From Bin87 sp965116565 (GTDB lineage: Bacteria > Chloroflexota > Dehalococcoidia > Lucifugimonadales > UBA3495), in assembly GCA_965116565.1 (NCBI GenBank), contig OZ220699.1, positions 62,001 to 126,000 on the forward strand: a stretch of 64,000 bases of DNA, read 5' to 3'. Below are positions 16,834 through 25,288 of the stretch, piece after piece. Under the pieces are notes generated by a model. That model did not search any database. It worked only from the letters and a program-made list of their open reading frames with translations, and was not told the origin of the DNA. Made by a program: the position numbers and the translations under genes. Numbering within the stretch: the first letter of the stretch is position 1; the number at the start of each line of letters is the position of its first letter.

Positions 16834-17658
16834 ATGGCAGACCTGACCCAAACGCGCCGCATCGGGGCCCTGGTGCCCGCAACCAACCCGGTGGTGGAAC
16901 CCGACTTCTACCGGGTGGTGCCGCCCGAAATCACCGTGCACTTCGAGCGAATGTGGAACGGCGCATGGGGCAGCCAGCCGGACACGCCGACCGAGTCGGG
17001 GCACCGCCTCAGCATGACCAGCGCCGAGGCCAACGAGGTGGAGTGGGCGCTGTTCGGGTTCGACGTGGGCAAGATGAACGACGACGTGGCCCGAGGCGCC
17101 AGCGCCCTGTCCAACATCGGCCCCGACGTGCTGGTGTACGCCTGCACCTCCGGCACGTGGCACAAGGGCTACATGGCCTACGACCAGTCCATGGCAAAGC
17201 TGATGGAGGAGGCCAGCGGGGTCGAGTCGATCACCGCCGTGAGTTCGTGCATCGCCGCGATGCGGCACATGGGCAGCCGCAAGCTGAGCATCGCCGGCCC
17301 GTACCGCAACTACCATTTGCGCAACCGCCTGAAGCCCCTCATGGAGGAGGCCGGGTTCGAGGTGCTGAGCGCGGACGGCGCGCCGTGGATGGAGGACTCC
17401 ATGAACCCTCGCGAGATCGACATGGACCCACCCCAGGCCATTGTCGACTTCGCCGCCGAGGCGGCCCAGGACGATGCGGACACCATCTTCCTGCCCGGCA
17501 CGGCGTGGCGCGCGCTGGACGCGGCAGAGCAACTGGAGCAGCGGTTGGGCAAGACGGTGATCACCGTGAACCAGGCCACCATCTGGCTGGCCCTGCGCCG
17601 GCTGGGGTGGACCAAGCCCATCGAAGGTTTCGGCAGCCTGCTGCGCCACCTGGAGTAG
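16834..17658 (+). CDS. Maleate cis-trans isomerase / Asp-Glu racemase-family protein
   Basis: 274 residues. The N-terminus RIGALVPATNPVVEPDFYRV, the first-cysteine motif VLVYACTSGTWHKG and the following SCIAAMRHMGSRKLSIAGPY match maleate isomerase / arylmalonate decarboxylase relatives of the Asp/Glu racemase superfamily. The usual second catalytic Cys position falls in the LPGTAWRALD block, where no Cys is visible, so racemisation-type two-Cys chemistry is doubtful and an isomerase or decarboxylase variant is possible. The ATG at 16834 has GGAG upstream. It stands alone between divergent neighbours. Confidence 0.75.
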   Translation: MADLTQTRRIGALVPATNPVVEPDFYRVVPPEITVHFERMWNGAWGSQPDTPTESGHRLSMTSAEANEVEWALFGFDVGKMNDDVARGASALSNIGPDVLVYACTSGTWHKGYMAYDQSMAKLMEEASGVESITAVSSCIAAMRHMGSRKLSIAGPYRNYHLRNRLKPLMEEAGFEVLSADGAPWMEDSMNPREIDMDPPQAIVDFAAEAAQDDADTIFLPGTAWRALDAAEQLEQRLGKTVITVNQATIWLALRRLGWTKPIEGFGSLLRHLE

Positions 17659-17745
17659 CCGGCGAAGATACGTCTCGCCGTGCGCTGGCGCGTTGACCCG
17701 GTCGACAAGGCCCACGCCGGCGCTATCTGCGCGCCACTCCATCCC

Positions 17746-17770
17746 TGTAGCGCCACGGAGTGGCGCTACA
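17746..17770. repeat. 25-bp palindrome
   Basis: TGTAGCGCCAC (17746-17756) and GTGGCGCTACA (17760-17770) form a perfect 11-bp stem with a 3-base loop, 88 bases after the isomerase stop. It could terminate that gene's transcript, but there is no T-run; it looks like a REP-type dispersed palindrome. Confidence 0.6.
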
Positions 17771-17875
17771 CTTCCGCGGCCCTACCGCTGCCTTCCAGAC
17801 GCGCGTCCTCGACTGGGGATTGCGGGGACACTCATGGTCAGTCCGGCCGCGGGCGTTGTGTGTGAAAACCTGCCC

Positions 17876-17938
17876 GACGTTACGTGAAGTTAACGTCGCT
17901 GCAACCTCAAAGTCACACAATTGCAATTCGCCGTTAAC
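17876..17938 (+). promoter_or_regulatory. Inverted GTTA/TAAC boxes upstream of the urea operon
   Basis: GACGTTA-N8-TAACGTC is a perfect inverted repeat at 17876-17897, and a further GTTAAC lies at 17932-17937. The spacing resembles nitrogen-regulator sites (NtcA uses GTA-N8-TAC; GlnR uses GTnAC-type half-sites), but it matches neither exactly. The position, about 115-180 bases before urtA, suits an operator. No confident -35/-10 pair was identified. Confidence 0.4.
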
Positions 17939-18053
17939 AGCGTGGGACTAGCGTATTTCCCAACGACGCCGGCGATCCACAACCGACTTGATCGTTCAAA
18001 CCGACGAGCGGGATGAGGACACTGGCAGTTTATTTGACAGGGGGAAATACGTA

Positions 18054-19361
18054 ATGTCTCACATAGGTTTATCGAAAGTACCTGCGTTGGCGCGGTTCGT
18101 TGCGCTCGGCGCAGTGGCCGTCCTGATGGCGCTCGCGCTGGCCGCCTGCGGCTCCGAACCGCCGCCTCCGCCGGCTGCCCCGGCCGCTCCGGCTGCAAAC
18201 CAGGCGCCGGCCGCCGATCCCGCCGCTGCTGAATCCGACACCATCAAGGTGGGGATACTGCATTCCCTTTCCGGCACCATGTCGATCAGCGAAACCGCCG
18301 TGCACGACGCCGAACTGCTGGCTATCGAAGAAATCAACGCCTCCGGCGGGGTCATGGGCAAGCAGCTTGAGGTCGTGATCGAGGACGGCGCTTCCGACTG
18401 GCCCACCTTCGCCGAGAAGGCCCGCAAGCTGCTCCAGGAAGATGAGGTAGCAGTGGTGTTTGGCGGATGGACCAGCGCGAGCCGCAAGGCCATGCTGCCG
18501 GTGTTCGAGGCCAACGACGGCCTGCTGTTCTACCCGGTGCAATACGAAGGTTTGGAGACCTCGCCCAACATCTTCTACACCGGAGCAACCACCAACCAGC
18601 AGATCGTGCCCGCCATCGAGTACCTGCTGGGAGAGGGCAAGACCAAGTTCTACCTGCTGGGTTCCGATTATGTCTTCCCCCGCACGTCCAACCTGATCAT
18701 CAACAAGCAGTTGGCCGCCGCCGGAATCGAGGCCGTGGGCGAGGAATACACCCCGTTGGGGCACACCGAGTACAGCACAGTCATCACCAAGATCAAGGCC
18801 GCCGAGCCCGACGTGGTGTTCAACACGCTGAACGGCGACTCCAACGTGGCCTTCTTCAAGCAACTCAAGGACGCGGGCATCTCCGCCGAGGACTTGCCGA
18901 CGATTTCCGTGAGCGTCGCTGAGGAAGAGATCACCGGCATCGGCGCCGACAACATCGCCGGACACCTGGTCGCCTGGAACTACTTCCAGACCACCGACAC
19001 GCCGGAGAACGTGAAGTTCGTCAGCGCCTTCAAGGCCAAGTATGGCGAAAACCGCGTAACCGACGACCCCATCGAGGCCGGTTACTTCGGCGTCTACCTG
19101 TGGAAAGCCGCCGTCGAAAAGGCGGGCAGCACCGATGTCGCCGCCGTCAAGGAAGCCGCCAAGGGAATCCAGTTCGCCGCTCCCGGCGGAATGGTGACCA
19201 TCCACAACGAGAACCAGCACGTGTCCAAGACCGTCCGCATCGGCACCGTCCGGGAGGACGGGCAGATCGACGAGGTCTGGAACTCCGGCGCCCCCGTGGT
19301 GCCCGACCCTTACCTGGACACCTACGCCTGGGCCGCCGGCCTGCGGGAGCTGGCCCAGTAG
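18054..19361 (+). CDS. urtA: Urea ABC transporter, substrate-binding lipoprotein UrtA
   Basis: 435 residues. The signal peptide ends in a lipobox LALAACGS with the lipidated Cys at residue 32, then an Ala/Pro linker. The binding protein fold starts IKVGILHSLSGTMSISE and includes VFGGWTSASRKAMLPVFE and FYPVQYEGLETSPNIFYTGA, characteristic of the UrtA / amide-binding FmdD branch of Peripla_BP_5 proteins. It binds urea outside the membrane and delivers it to UrtBC. The ATG at 18054 has an AGGGGG ribosome site. It is the first gene of the urt-glnA-ure unit. Confidence 0.95.
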   Translation: MSHIGLSKVPALARFVALGAVAVLMALALAACGSEPPPPPAAPAAPAANQAPAADPAAAESDTIKVGILHSLSGTMSISETAVHDAELLAIEEINASGGVMGKQLEVVIEDGASDWPTFAEKARKLLQEDEVAVVFGGWTSASRKAMLPVFEANDGLLFYPVQYEGLETSPNIFYTGATTNQQIVPAIEYLLGEGKTKFYLLGSDYVFPRTSNLIINKQLAAAGIEAVGEEYTPLGHTEYSTVITKIKAAEPDVVFNTLNGDSNVAFFKQLKDAGISAEDLPTISVSVAEEEITGIGADNIAGHLVAWNYFQTTDTPENVKFVSAFKAKYGENRVTDDPIEAGYFGVYLWKAAVEKAGSTDVAAVKEAAKGIQFAAPGGMVTIHNENQHVSKTVRIGTVREDGQIDEVWNSGAPVVPDPYLDTYAWAAGLRELAQ

Positions 19362-19377
19362 TCTCGCACGCACCGAC

Positions 19378-19419
19378 CCTGTCATTGTGAGGCAGCCGCG
19401 CTGCACTCGCAATGACAGG
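19378..19419 (+). promoter_or_regulatory. Large intercistronic hairpin between urtA and urtB
   Basis: CCTGTCATTGTGAG (19378-19391) pairs with CTCGCAATGACAGG (19406-19419) with one G-T pair; the loop GCAGC-CGC-GCTGC folds again. It resembles the dispersed TGTCATTGCGAG repeat. Located 16 bases after the urtA stop, it could attenuate transcription or protect the urtA message, giving more binding protein than permease. Confidence 0.6.
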
Positions 19420-19505
19420 TGACATTAGCCGCTGAGGATGGCGCAGTCGCCCGAGACGGAAGGCATCCTCGCGGAAACCAACTCCCACTCCACAATGGCC
19501 ACACA

Positions 19506-20402
19506 ATGGAAGTTTGGGCGTTACAACTGTTCAATGGGCTCAGCCTGAGCTCCATCCTGCTGCTGATCGCGCTGGGCCTGGCGCTGTCCTTCGGGTTGAT
19601 GAACGTCATCAACCTGGCCCACGGCGAGTTCATCATGATCGGCGCGTACACCACGTACGCCCTGCAGCAGGCAGCGCTGAGTTTCACCGGCGATCCCCAA
19701 TCGGGAGTGACCTTCCTGATCGCCATCCCGGCATCGTTCGTGGTGGCCGGAACGGCGGGATACCTGGTGGAGAACGCGCTGATCCGGTTCCTGTACCGCC
19801 GTCCCCTGGACACGCTGCTGGCTACCTGGGGCGTCGGGCTGTTCCTGCAGCAACTGGCCCGGTCCATCTTCGGCGCGCCCAACGTGCAGGTCGTCTCGCC
19901 GCCCTGGCTGGGCACCGCGATAACCGTCACCTCCGATCTGGTCCTGCCTACCAAGCGCGTCTTCATCCTGGCCTTGGTCACCGCCTGCATCGGCGGTCTC
20001 TACTGGTACATGTACCGTTCCAATGAGGGGCGACGGATGCGCGGCGTGATGCAGAACCGCGATATGGCCGCCAGCCTGGGCGTATCCACCCGCCGCGTTG
20101 ACAGCTTCACGTTCGCCCTGGGTTCGGGCCTGGCCGGAATCGCCGGCTGCGCACTGACCCTGATCGGCCCCATCGGGCCGTCGCTGGGGACCTTCTACAT
20201 AGTTGACTCCTTTATCGTGGTCATACTGGGCGGGTTGGGGCAGGTTCCCGGCACGATCCTGGCCGCCCTGATCATCGGGATGCTGAATACGCTGTTCGAG
20301 TTCGGCACCACCGCCGTGGTGGGAAAGGTGCTGGTGTTCGCCATGGTGATCCTGTTCCTGCAGTGGCGTCCCGCCGGCTTGATGCGCGCCAAGGGACGGT
20401 AG
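19506..20402 (+). CDS. urtB: Urea ABC transporter, permease UrtB
   Basis: 298 residues, a LivH-type branched-chain permease. The signature GLALSFGLMNVINLAHGEFIM is near the N-terminus and the C-terminal GLGQVPGTILAALIIGMLNT block is typical; about eight hydrophobic segments are seen. I chose the ATG at 19506 because the protein begins MEVWALQLFNGLSLSSILLL, as in the family. UrtB pairs with UrtC in the inner membrane to import urea. The stop is 6 bases before urtC. Confidence 0.93.
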   Translation: MEVWALQLFNGLSLSSILLLIALGLALSFGLMNVINLAHGEFIMIGAYTTYALQQAALSFTGDPQSGVTFLIAIPASFVVAGTAGYLVENALIRFLYRRPLDTLLATWGVGLFLQQLARSIFGAPNVQVVSPPWLGTAITVTSDLVLPTKRVFILALVTACIGGLYWYMYRSNEGRRMRGVMQNRDMAASLGVSTRRVDSFTFALGSGLAGIAGCALTLIGPIGPSLGTFYIVDSFIVVILGGLGQVPGTILAALIIGMLNTLFEFGTTAVVGKVLVFAMVILFLQWRPAGLMRAKGR

Positions 20403-20408
20403 CGCGGT

Positions 20409-21551
20409 ATGGCAACGAAATCGTCCATCATCACCGCGGTGCGGAACGCCTCGGCTCCGGTCAAGATCAACGACCTGATCGGGTCGTGGGTTGCCCCGCT
20501 CGTCATGCTGGCGGTGCTGCTGCTGGCTCCCATGGTCCTATCGGATTTTCGCGTCGCGCTGCTGGGCAAGTTCCTGACGTTCGCCATGCTGGCCCTGTCC
20601 CTGAATCTGATCTGGGGGTACGCCGGCATGCTCAGCCTGGGGCACGGCGTCTTCTTCGGTCTCGGCGGCTACGCAATGGCGATGTTCCTGAAGCTGGAAT
20701 CGGCCGGCGGGAAGCTGCCCGACTTCATGTTCTGGAGCGGCTTGACGGAACTGCCCATTTTCTGGGCCCCGTTCAAATACGCATGGTTCGCCTTCCCGAT
20801 GACCTTCATCGTGCCCGCCGCGCTGGCCGGAGCGCTGGGTTACCTGGTGTTCCGCAGCCGCATCACGGGCGTCTATTTCGCGCTGATCACCCAGGCGTTG
20901 GCGCTGATCGTCAGCATCCTGTTCATCGGGCAGCAGCCGTACACCGGCGGAACCAACGGCATCACCAACTACACCACCATATTCGGCTATTCGCTGAACG
21001 CCCCGTCCATGCAGCTGATCCTGTACTACGTCAGCGTGGGCGCGTTGGCAGTTGCGTACCTGCTGTGCTGGTGGCTGATCTCCTCCCGCCTGGGCCGGCT
21101 GCTGGTTGCCATGCGGGACGACGAGAACAGGGTGCGGTTTTCCGGCTACGACCCCGCGGTGCTGAAAACGCTGGTATTCGCCCTGTCAGCAGGCATGGCC
21201 GGAGTGGCCGGCGCGTTGTTCACGCCGCAGGTGGGCATCATCTCCCCCACCATGATGGGCATTGTGCCGTCCATCGAGGTCGCCATCTGGGTGGCCGTGG
21301 GAGGGCGCGGCGTGCTGCTGGGCGCCATCCTCGGCGCCATCGCCGTGAACGGCGCCAAGAGCGGATTGAGCGAGTCCTTTCCTGCAATCTGGCAGTACTT
21401 CCTGGGCCTGCTGTTCATCGGCGCGGTGCTGCTGTTCCCGGCGGGGATCATGGGCCTGCTGCGCGGGGAGGGCTGGCAACGCCCCTGGTGGCTGTCCAGG
21501 GAGCAGGTTCGCAACGCGATCCGTGGCCTGATGCCCGGAGGACAACGATGA
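20409..21551 (+). CDS. urtC: Urea ABC transporter, permease UrtC
   Basis: 380 residues, a LivM-type permease with the signature LALSLNLIWGYAGMLSLGHG and GLGGYAMAMFLK. The hydrophilic insert around RDDENRVRFSGYD is the cytoplasmic EAA-like loop contacting the ATPases. The end (REQVRNAIRGLMPGGQR) is cytoplasmic. Its stop overlaps the urtD start (ATGA at 21548-21551), so translation is coupled. Confidence 0.93.
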   Translation: MATKSSIITAVRNASAPVKINDLIGSWVAPLVMLAVLLLAPMVLSDFRVALLGKFLTFAMLALSLNLIWGYAGMLSLGHGVFFGLGGYAMAMFLKLESAGGKLPDFMFWSGLTELPIFWAPFKYAWFAFPMTFIVPAALAGALGYLVFRSRITGVYFALITQALALIVSILFIGQQPYTGGTNGITNYTTIFGYSLNAPSMQLILYYVSVGALAVAYLLCWWLISSRLGRLLVAMRDDENRVRFSGYDPAVLKTLVFALSAGMAGVAGALFTPQVGIISPTMMGIVPSIEVAIWVAVGGRGVLLGAILGAIAVNGAKSGLSESFPAIWQYFLGLLFIGAVLLFPAGIMGLLRGEGWQRPWWLSREQVRNAIRGLMPGGQR

Positions 21552-22435
21552 CAAGTGGCTTGCAGCCTCGTCAAACCACCTTGACGTCTCCCAACGGTTT
21601 GACGCCCGCGTCATCCATGAGCAAGCCGATCCTGTCGGTGGAGAGCCTCACGGTCAGTTTCGACGGATTCACCGTGCTGGACGAACTGGATATGGCCGTG
21701 TCGTATGGCGAGATGCGCTTCCTCATTGGCCCCAACGGAGCGGGCAAGACGACGCTGATCGACGTGATCACCGGCAAGTCCAAACCCAGCAAGGGGCGCA
21801 TCATCTTCGACGGAACCATCGACCTCGGCCGGCGGCAGGAGCACCAGCTGGTGCGCCTCGGCGTGGGCCGCAAATTCCAGACGCCGTCCATATATTCGAG
21901 CCTCACGGTTCACGAAAACCTGGAGGTGATGCTCGGCTTCCGCAGCAGGATCACCGGTCTCCTGGGAAAGCTGCGGCGAGGCGACGGGGACCGCATCATG
22001 GCCACGCTGGAGCAGGTGGGTCTGTCCCATCGCGCCAGGGACGTGGCCGGCGGGCTGTCCCACGGGGAAAAGCAGTGGCTGGAAATCGGGATGCTTTTGG
22101 TTCAGGAACCGAAGCTGCTCCTGCTGGACGAACCCGTAGCGGGCATGACCCGCCGTGAACGCGACCGCACCGGAGAGTTGCTGCAATCCATTGGAGGAGA
22201 GCGGTCGGTGCTGGTGGTGGAACACGACATGGACTTCGTGCGCCAGTTCGCCCAGACGGTTACCGTGCTGCACCTGGGCAAAGTGCTCAGCGAGGGATCG
22301 ATGGAAGACGTGCAGCAGGACCCCGAAGTGATCCGCGCCTACCTGGGCAACAACAGGACGCAGAGGCCGCAGGCCGGGCGACTCAACGGCCGGCGCGAGC
22401 CCGAGCCGCAAGCCGCTCCGATCGCCGCCGATTGA
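21548..22435 (+). CDS. urtD: Urea ABC transporter, ATP-binding protein UrtD
   Basis: 295 residues. Walker A is GPNGAGKTT, the signature is GGLSHGEKQWLEIGM and Walker B is LLLLDEPVAGM, with the switch histidine in VVEHDMDFVR. The GLSHGEKQWLEI sequence is characteristic of UrtD rather than LivG. About 20 extra N-terminal residues precede the ABC fold (SKPILSVESLTVSFDGF). The start overlaps urtC, and the stop overlaps the urtE ATG (TGATG at 22433-22437). Confidence 0.93.
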   Translation: MTSGLQPRQTTLTSPNGLTPASSMSKPILSVESLTVSFDGFTVLDELDMAVSYGEMRFLIGPNGAGKTTLIDVITGKSKPSKGRIIFDGTIDLGRRQEHQLVRLGVGRKFQTPSIYSSLTVHENLEVMLGFRSRITGLLGKLRRGDGDRIMATLEQVGLSHRARDVAGGLSHGEKQWLEIGMLLVQEPKLLLLDEPVAGMTRRERDRTGELLQSIGGERSVLVVEHDMDFVRQFAQTVTVLHLGKVLSEGSMEDVQQDPEVIRAYLGNNRTQRPQAGRLNGRREPEPQAAPIAAD

Positions 22436-23169
22436 TGGTGTCATCGATGTTCCGCCAACCAGAACCGTTCCTGACCATCACGAACCTGTCCGTGGGCTAT
22501 GGGCAGAGCCTGGTGTTGACCGACGTGGCGCTGGACGTGCCGGAGGGCCAGGTGGTCTGCCTGATGGGACGCAACGGGGTCGGAAAGACCACGCTGCTCA
22601 AGGCGATCATGGGATTGCTCAACCCCCGGGCCGGCCAGATTCGATTCGGCCAGTCGGACCTGACGCGCTGGGCCCCGCACAAGCGGGCCAGGGCGGGATT
22701 CGGATATGTTCCCCAGGGGCGGCACATATTCCCGTATCTGACGGTGTACGAAAACCTCCTGATGGGTCTCGAGTCTTTCCCGGACAAGAAGGGAAGGCCG
22801 GAAGCCATCGACCGGATGTATGGACTGTTCCCGGCCCTGAAGATCAACCCGAAGAAGGTGGCCGGCACGCTGAGCGGGGGTCAGCAGCAGCAACTGGCTT
22901 TGGCGCGAGCGTTGATCCGACGCCCGACCCTGCTGCTATTGGACGAACCCACTGAGGGGATACAGCCGTCCATAGTGCAGGAGATCGAAGACCTGCTGCA
23001 CCGTTTGAGGGAGCAGCAGGAGACCACCATCCTGCTGGTGGAGCAGTTCCTGGATTTCGCCCTGAGCATCGCCGACTACTGCTACGTGATGGAAAAAGGA
23101 GCCATCGTCCTGGAGGGCGCCGCTCGCGACCTGGACCACAACCTGATCCGGGAGTACGTCGCGGTGTAG
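22435..23169 (+). CDS. urtE: Urea ABC transporter, ATP-binding protein UrtE
   Basis: 244 residues from the ATG at 22435, with an alternative ATG at 22447. Walker A is GRNGVGKTTLLKAIMG, the signature LSGGQQQQLALARALI and Walker B LLLLDEPTEGIQPS, matching UrtE/LivF-type ATPases. It forms the ATPase heterodimer with UrtD. The stop lies 34 bases before the glutamine synthetase gene. Confidence 0.93.
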   Translation: MVSSMFRQPEPFLTITNLSVGYGQSLVLTDVALDVPEGQVVCLMGRNGVGKTTLLKAIMGLLNPRAGQIRFGQSDLTRWAPHKRARAGFGYVPQGRHIFPYLTVYENLLMGLESFPDKKGRPEAIDRMYGLFPALKINPKKVAGTLSGGQQQQLALARALIRRPTLLLLDEPTEGIQPSIVQEIEDLLHRLREQQETTILLVEQFLDFALSIADYCYVMEKGAIVLEGAARDLDHNLIREYVAV

Positions 23170-23203
23170 TCCCGGCACGAAACGCACAGCATGAGGAAAA
23201 GCC

Positions 23204-24541
23204 ATGTCAACTGAAGGAACCGCCGCGCGGGATTTTGTTCTGCGAACCGCGCGGGAAAACGACGTCAAGTTCATTCGCCTGTGGTTCACCGACATCCTGG
23301 GCAAGCTGAAGGGCTTCGCGGTGACCGCCGACGACCTGGAGGATGCGCTGGACCGCGGGGTGGGCTTCGACGGCTCCGCCATTGACGGCTTCGCACGCCA
23401 CCACGAGAGCGACATGCGCGCCTACCCCGACCCCGCCACCTTCGCGCTGCTGCCCTGGCGTCCCCGTCAGAACGCGGTGGCCCGGATGTTCTGCAATATC
23501 CGCCATCCTCGAGGCCAGACCTTCGTCGGCGACCCCCGATACGTCCTGATGCGCAACCTGGAAAAGGCCGCCGAACTGGGCCTCACCTACAACGTGGGCG
23601 CGGAGCTGGAGTTCTTCTATCTGAAGAACTCTTCAGCCCCGGAACTTCTGGACCACGACGGCTACTTTGACCAGCTGTCCAGCTTCCCCGCATCCGACCT
23701 GCGCCGCGACACCGTGCTGAACCTGGCGGAAATGGGCATCCCGGTCAAGTATTCCCACCACGAGGGCGCGCCCAGCCAGCACGAGATCGACCTTGAGTAC
23801 ACCGACGCGCTGACCATGGCGGACAACCTGATGACGGCCAAGCTGGTCATCAAGGAACTGGCCCAACTCCAGAGCGTGTACGCCACCTTCATGCCCAAGC
23901 CCATGTCCCGCATCAACGGCTCCGGCCTGCACCTGCACCAGTCCCTCTTTGCCGGGAACGAGAACCGGTTCTACGACGCCGATGATGAGCAGTACCTCTC
24001 CATGTTGGGCAAGCAGTTCATCGCCGGGCTGATCATGCATGCGCCGGAGATAACGCTGGTGACCAATCAGTGGGTCAACTCGTACAAGCGGCTCATTCCA
24101 GGGTACGAAGCGCCGGTGTACGTATCCTGGACCCACGTCAACCGTTCGGATCTTATTCGCGTGCCCAGCTACGAAAGGGGCGAGGAATCCTCCATCCGTA
24201 TCGAGTACCGTTCCCCCGACCCGTCGTGCAATCCCTACCTTGCATTCAGCGCCATGCTGGCTGCCGGTCTCAAGGGAATCGAGGACCAGTACCAGGTGCC
24301 CTCGCCGGTGGTCGGCAACGTGCAGGAGATGTCGCCACAGCGCCGGCAGTCATTGGGCATCCGTACCCTGCCCTCCAGCCTGGGCGAGGCGATCACGCTT
24401 GCCGAGACCAGCGAACTGCTTTACGAAGCCCTCGGAGACCACGTGTTCAACAGCCTCATCGAGAACAAGAAGCTGGAGTGGGACGAGTATCGGAGCGAGG
24501 TTACCGACTACGAAGTCTCACGTTACCTCTCCACGCTGTAA
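23204..24541 (+). CDS. glnA: Glutamine synthetase, type I, embedded in the urea cluster
   Basis: 445 residues, the length of GSI-alpha enzymes. Signatures are DGSAIDGFARHHESDM, the metal/glutamate region EGAPSQHEIDLEY, the ATP-binding INGSGLHLHQSLF and the C-terminal EYRSPDPSCNPYLAFSAML. The adenylylation NLYDLP-type loop is not visible. It condenses ammonia with glutamate using ATP in the cytoplasm. Position between the urea importer and urease indicates direct capture of urea-derived ammonia. Some urt-linked GS-like proteins are gamma-glutamylamide synthetases, but the full active-site set favours true GS. Confidence 0.88.
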   Translation: MSTEGTAARDFVLRTARENDVKFIRLWFTDILGKLKGFAVTADDLEDALDRGVGFDGSAIDGFARHHESDMRAYPDPATFALLPWRPRQNAVARMFCNIRHPRGQTFVGDPRYVLMRNLEKAAELGLTYNVGAELEFFYLKNSSAPELLDHDGYFDQLSSFPASDLRRDTVLNLAEMGIPVKYSHHEGAPSQHEIDLEYTDALTMADNLMTAKLVIKELAQLQSVYATFMPKPMSRINGSGLHLHQSLFAGNENRFYDADDEQYLSMLGKQFIAGLIMHAPEITLVTNQWVNSYKRLIPGYEAPVYVSWTHVNRSDLIRVPSYERGEESSIRIEYRSPDPSCNPYLAFSAMLAAGLKGIEDQYQVPSPVVGNVQEMSPQRRQSLGIRTLPSSLGEAITLAETSELLYEALGDHVFNSLIENKKLEWDEYRSEVTDYEVSRYLSTL

Positions 24542-24559
24542 CGCTGGAGGCAACGCATC

Positions 24560-24862
<303 letters not shown>

Positions 24863-24879
24863 CCACAGGCGCGACAAGC

Positions 24880-25287
24880 ATGAGCAACCCCACCGAACAC
24901 TACACCTTCGCCGACGAACCCATCGAGATAAACGCCGGACGGCCCACCAAGACTCTGTCCGTCTGGAACACGGGAGACCGGGCGATCCAGGTCGGCTCGC
25001 ATTTCCACTTCTTCGAGGTGAACCGGGCCTTGCAGTTCGACCGGGAAGCCGCATTCGGGATGCGCCTGGATGTTCCCTCCGGCGCCGCGGTGCGCTTCGA
25101 ACCGGGCGACCGCAGGGATGTGCCGCTGGTTGCCATCGGCGGCGCTCGCCGCGTCCGGGGACTCAACGGCCTGACTGACGGCAATTTGGATTCGCCCACC
25201 GTGCGTGTCCAAGCGCTGGATGCCATGTCCTCCCGCGCCTTTGGCAACCGGCCGGGCGCAGACTCCAACCCCACCAACGAGGGATAG
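24880..25287 (+). CDS. ureB: Urease subunit beta
   Basis: 135 residues. Family blocks are SVWNTGDRAIQVGSHFHFFE, VNRALQFDREAAFGMRLD and AAVRFEPGDRRDVPLVAIGG. The C-terminal 30 residues are variable. The stop is one base before the ureC ATG. The subunit packs against UreC at the outside of the urease trimer. Confidence 0.95.
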   Translation: MSNPTEHYTFADEPIEINAGRPTKTLSVWNTGDRAIQVGSHFHFFEVNRALQFDREAAFGMRLDVPSGAAVRFEPGDRRDVPLVAIGGARRVRGLNGLTDGNLDSPTVRVQALDAMSSRAFGNRPGADSNPTNEG

Positions 25288-25288
25288 C

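Noticed and set aside
20363..21540. Upstream extension of the UrtD frame through urtC
   Set aside because: The Arg/Gly/His-rich extension overlaps urtC in another frame; the ATGA overlap at 21548 gives a normal UrtD start.
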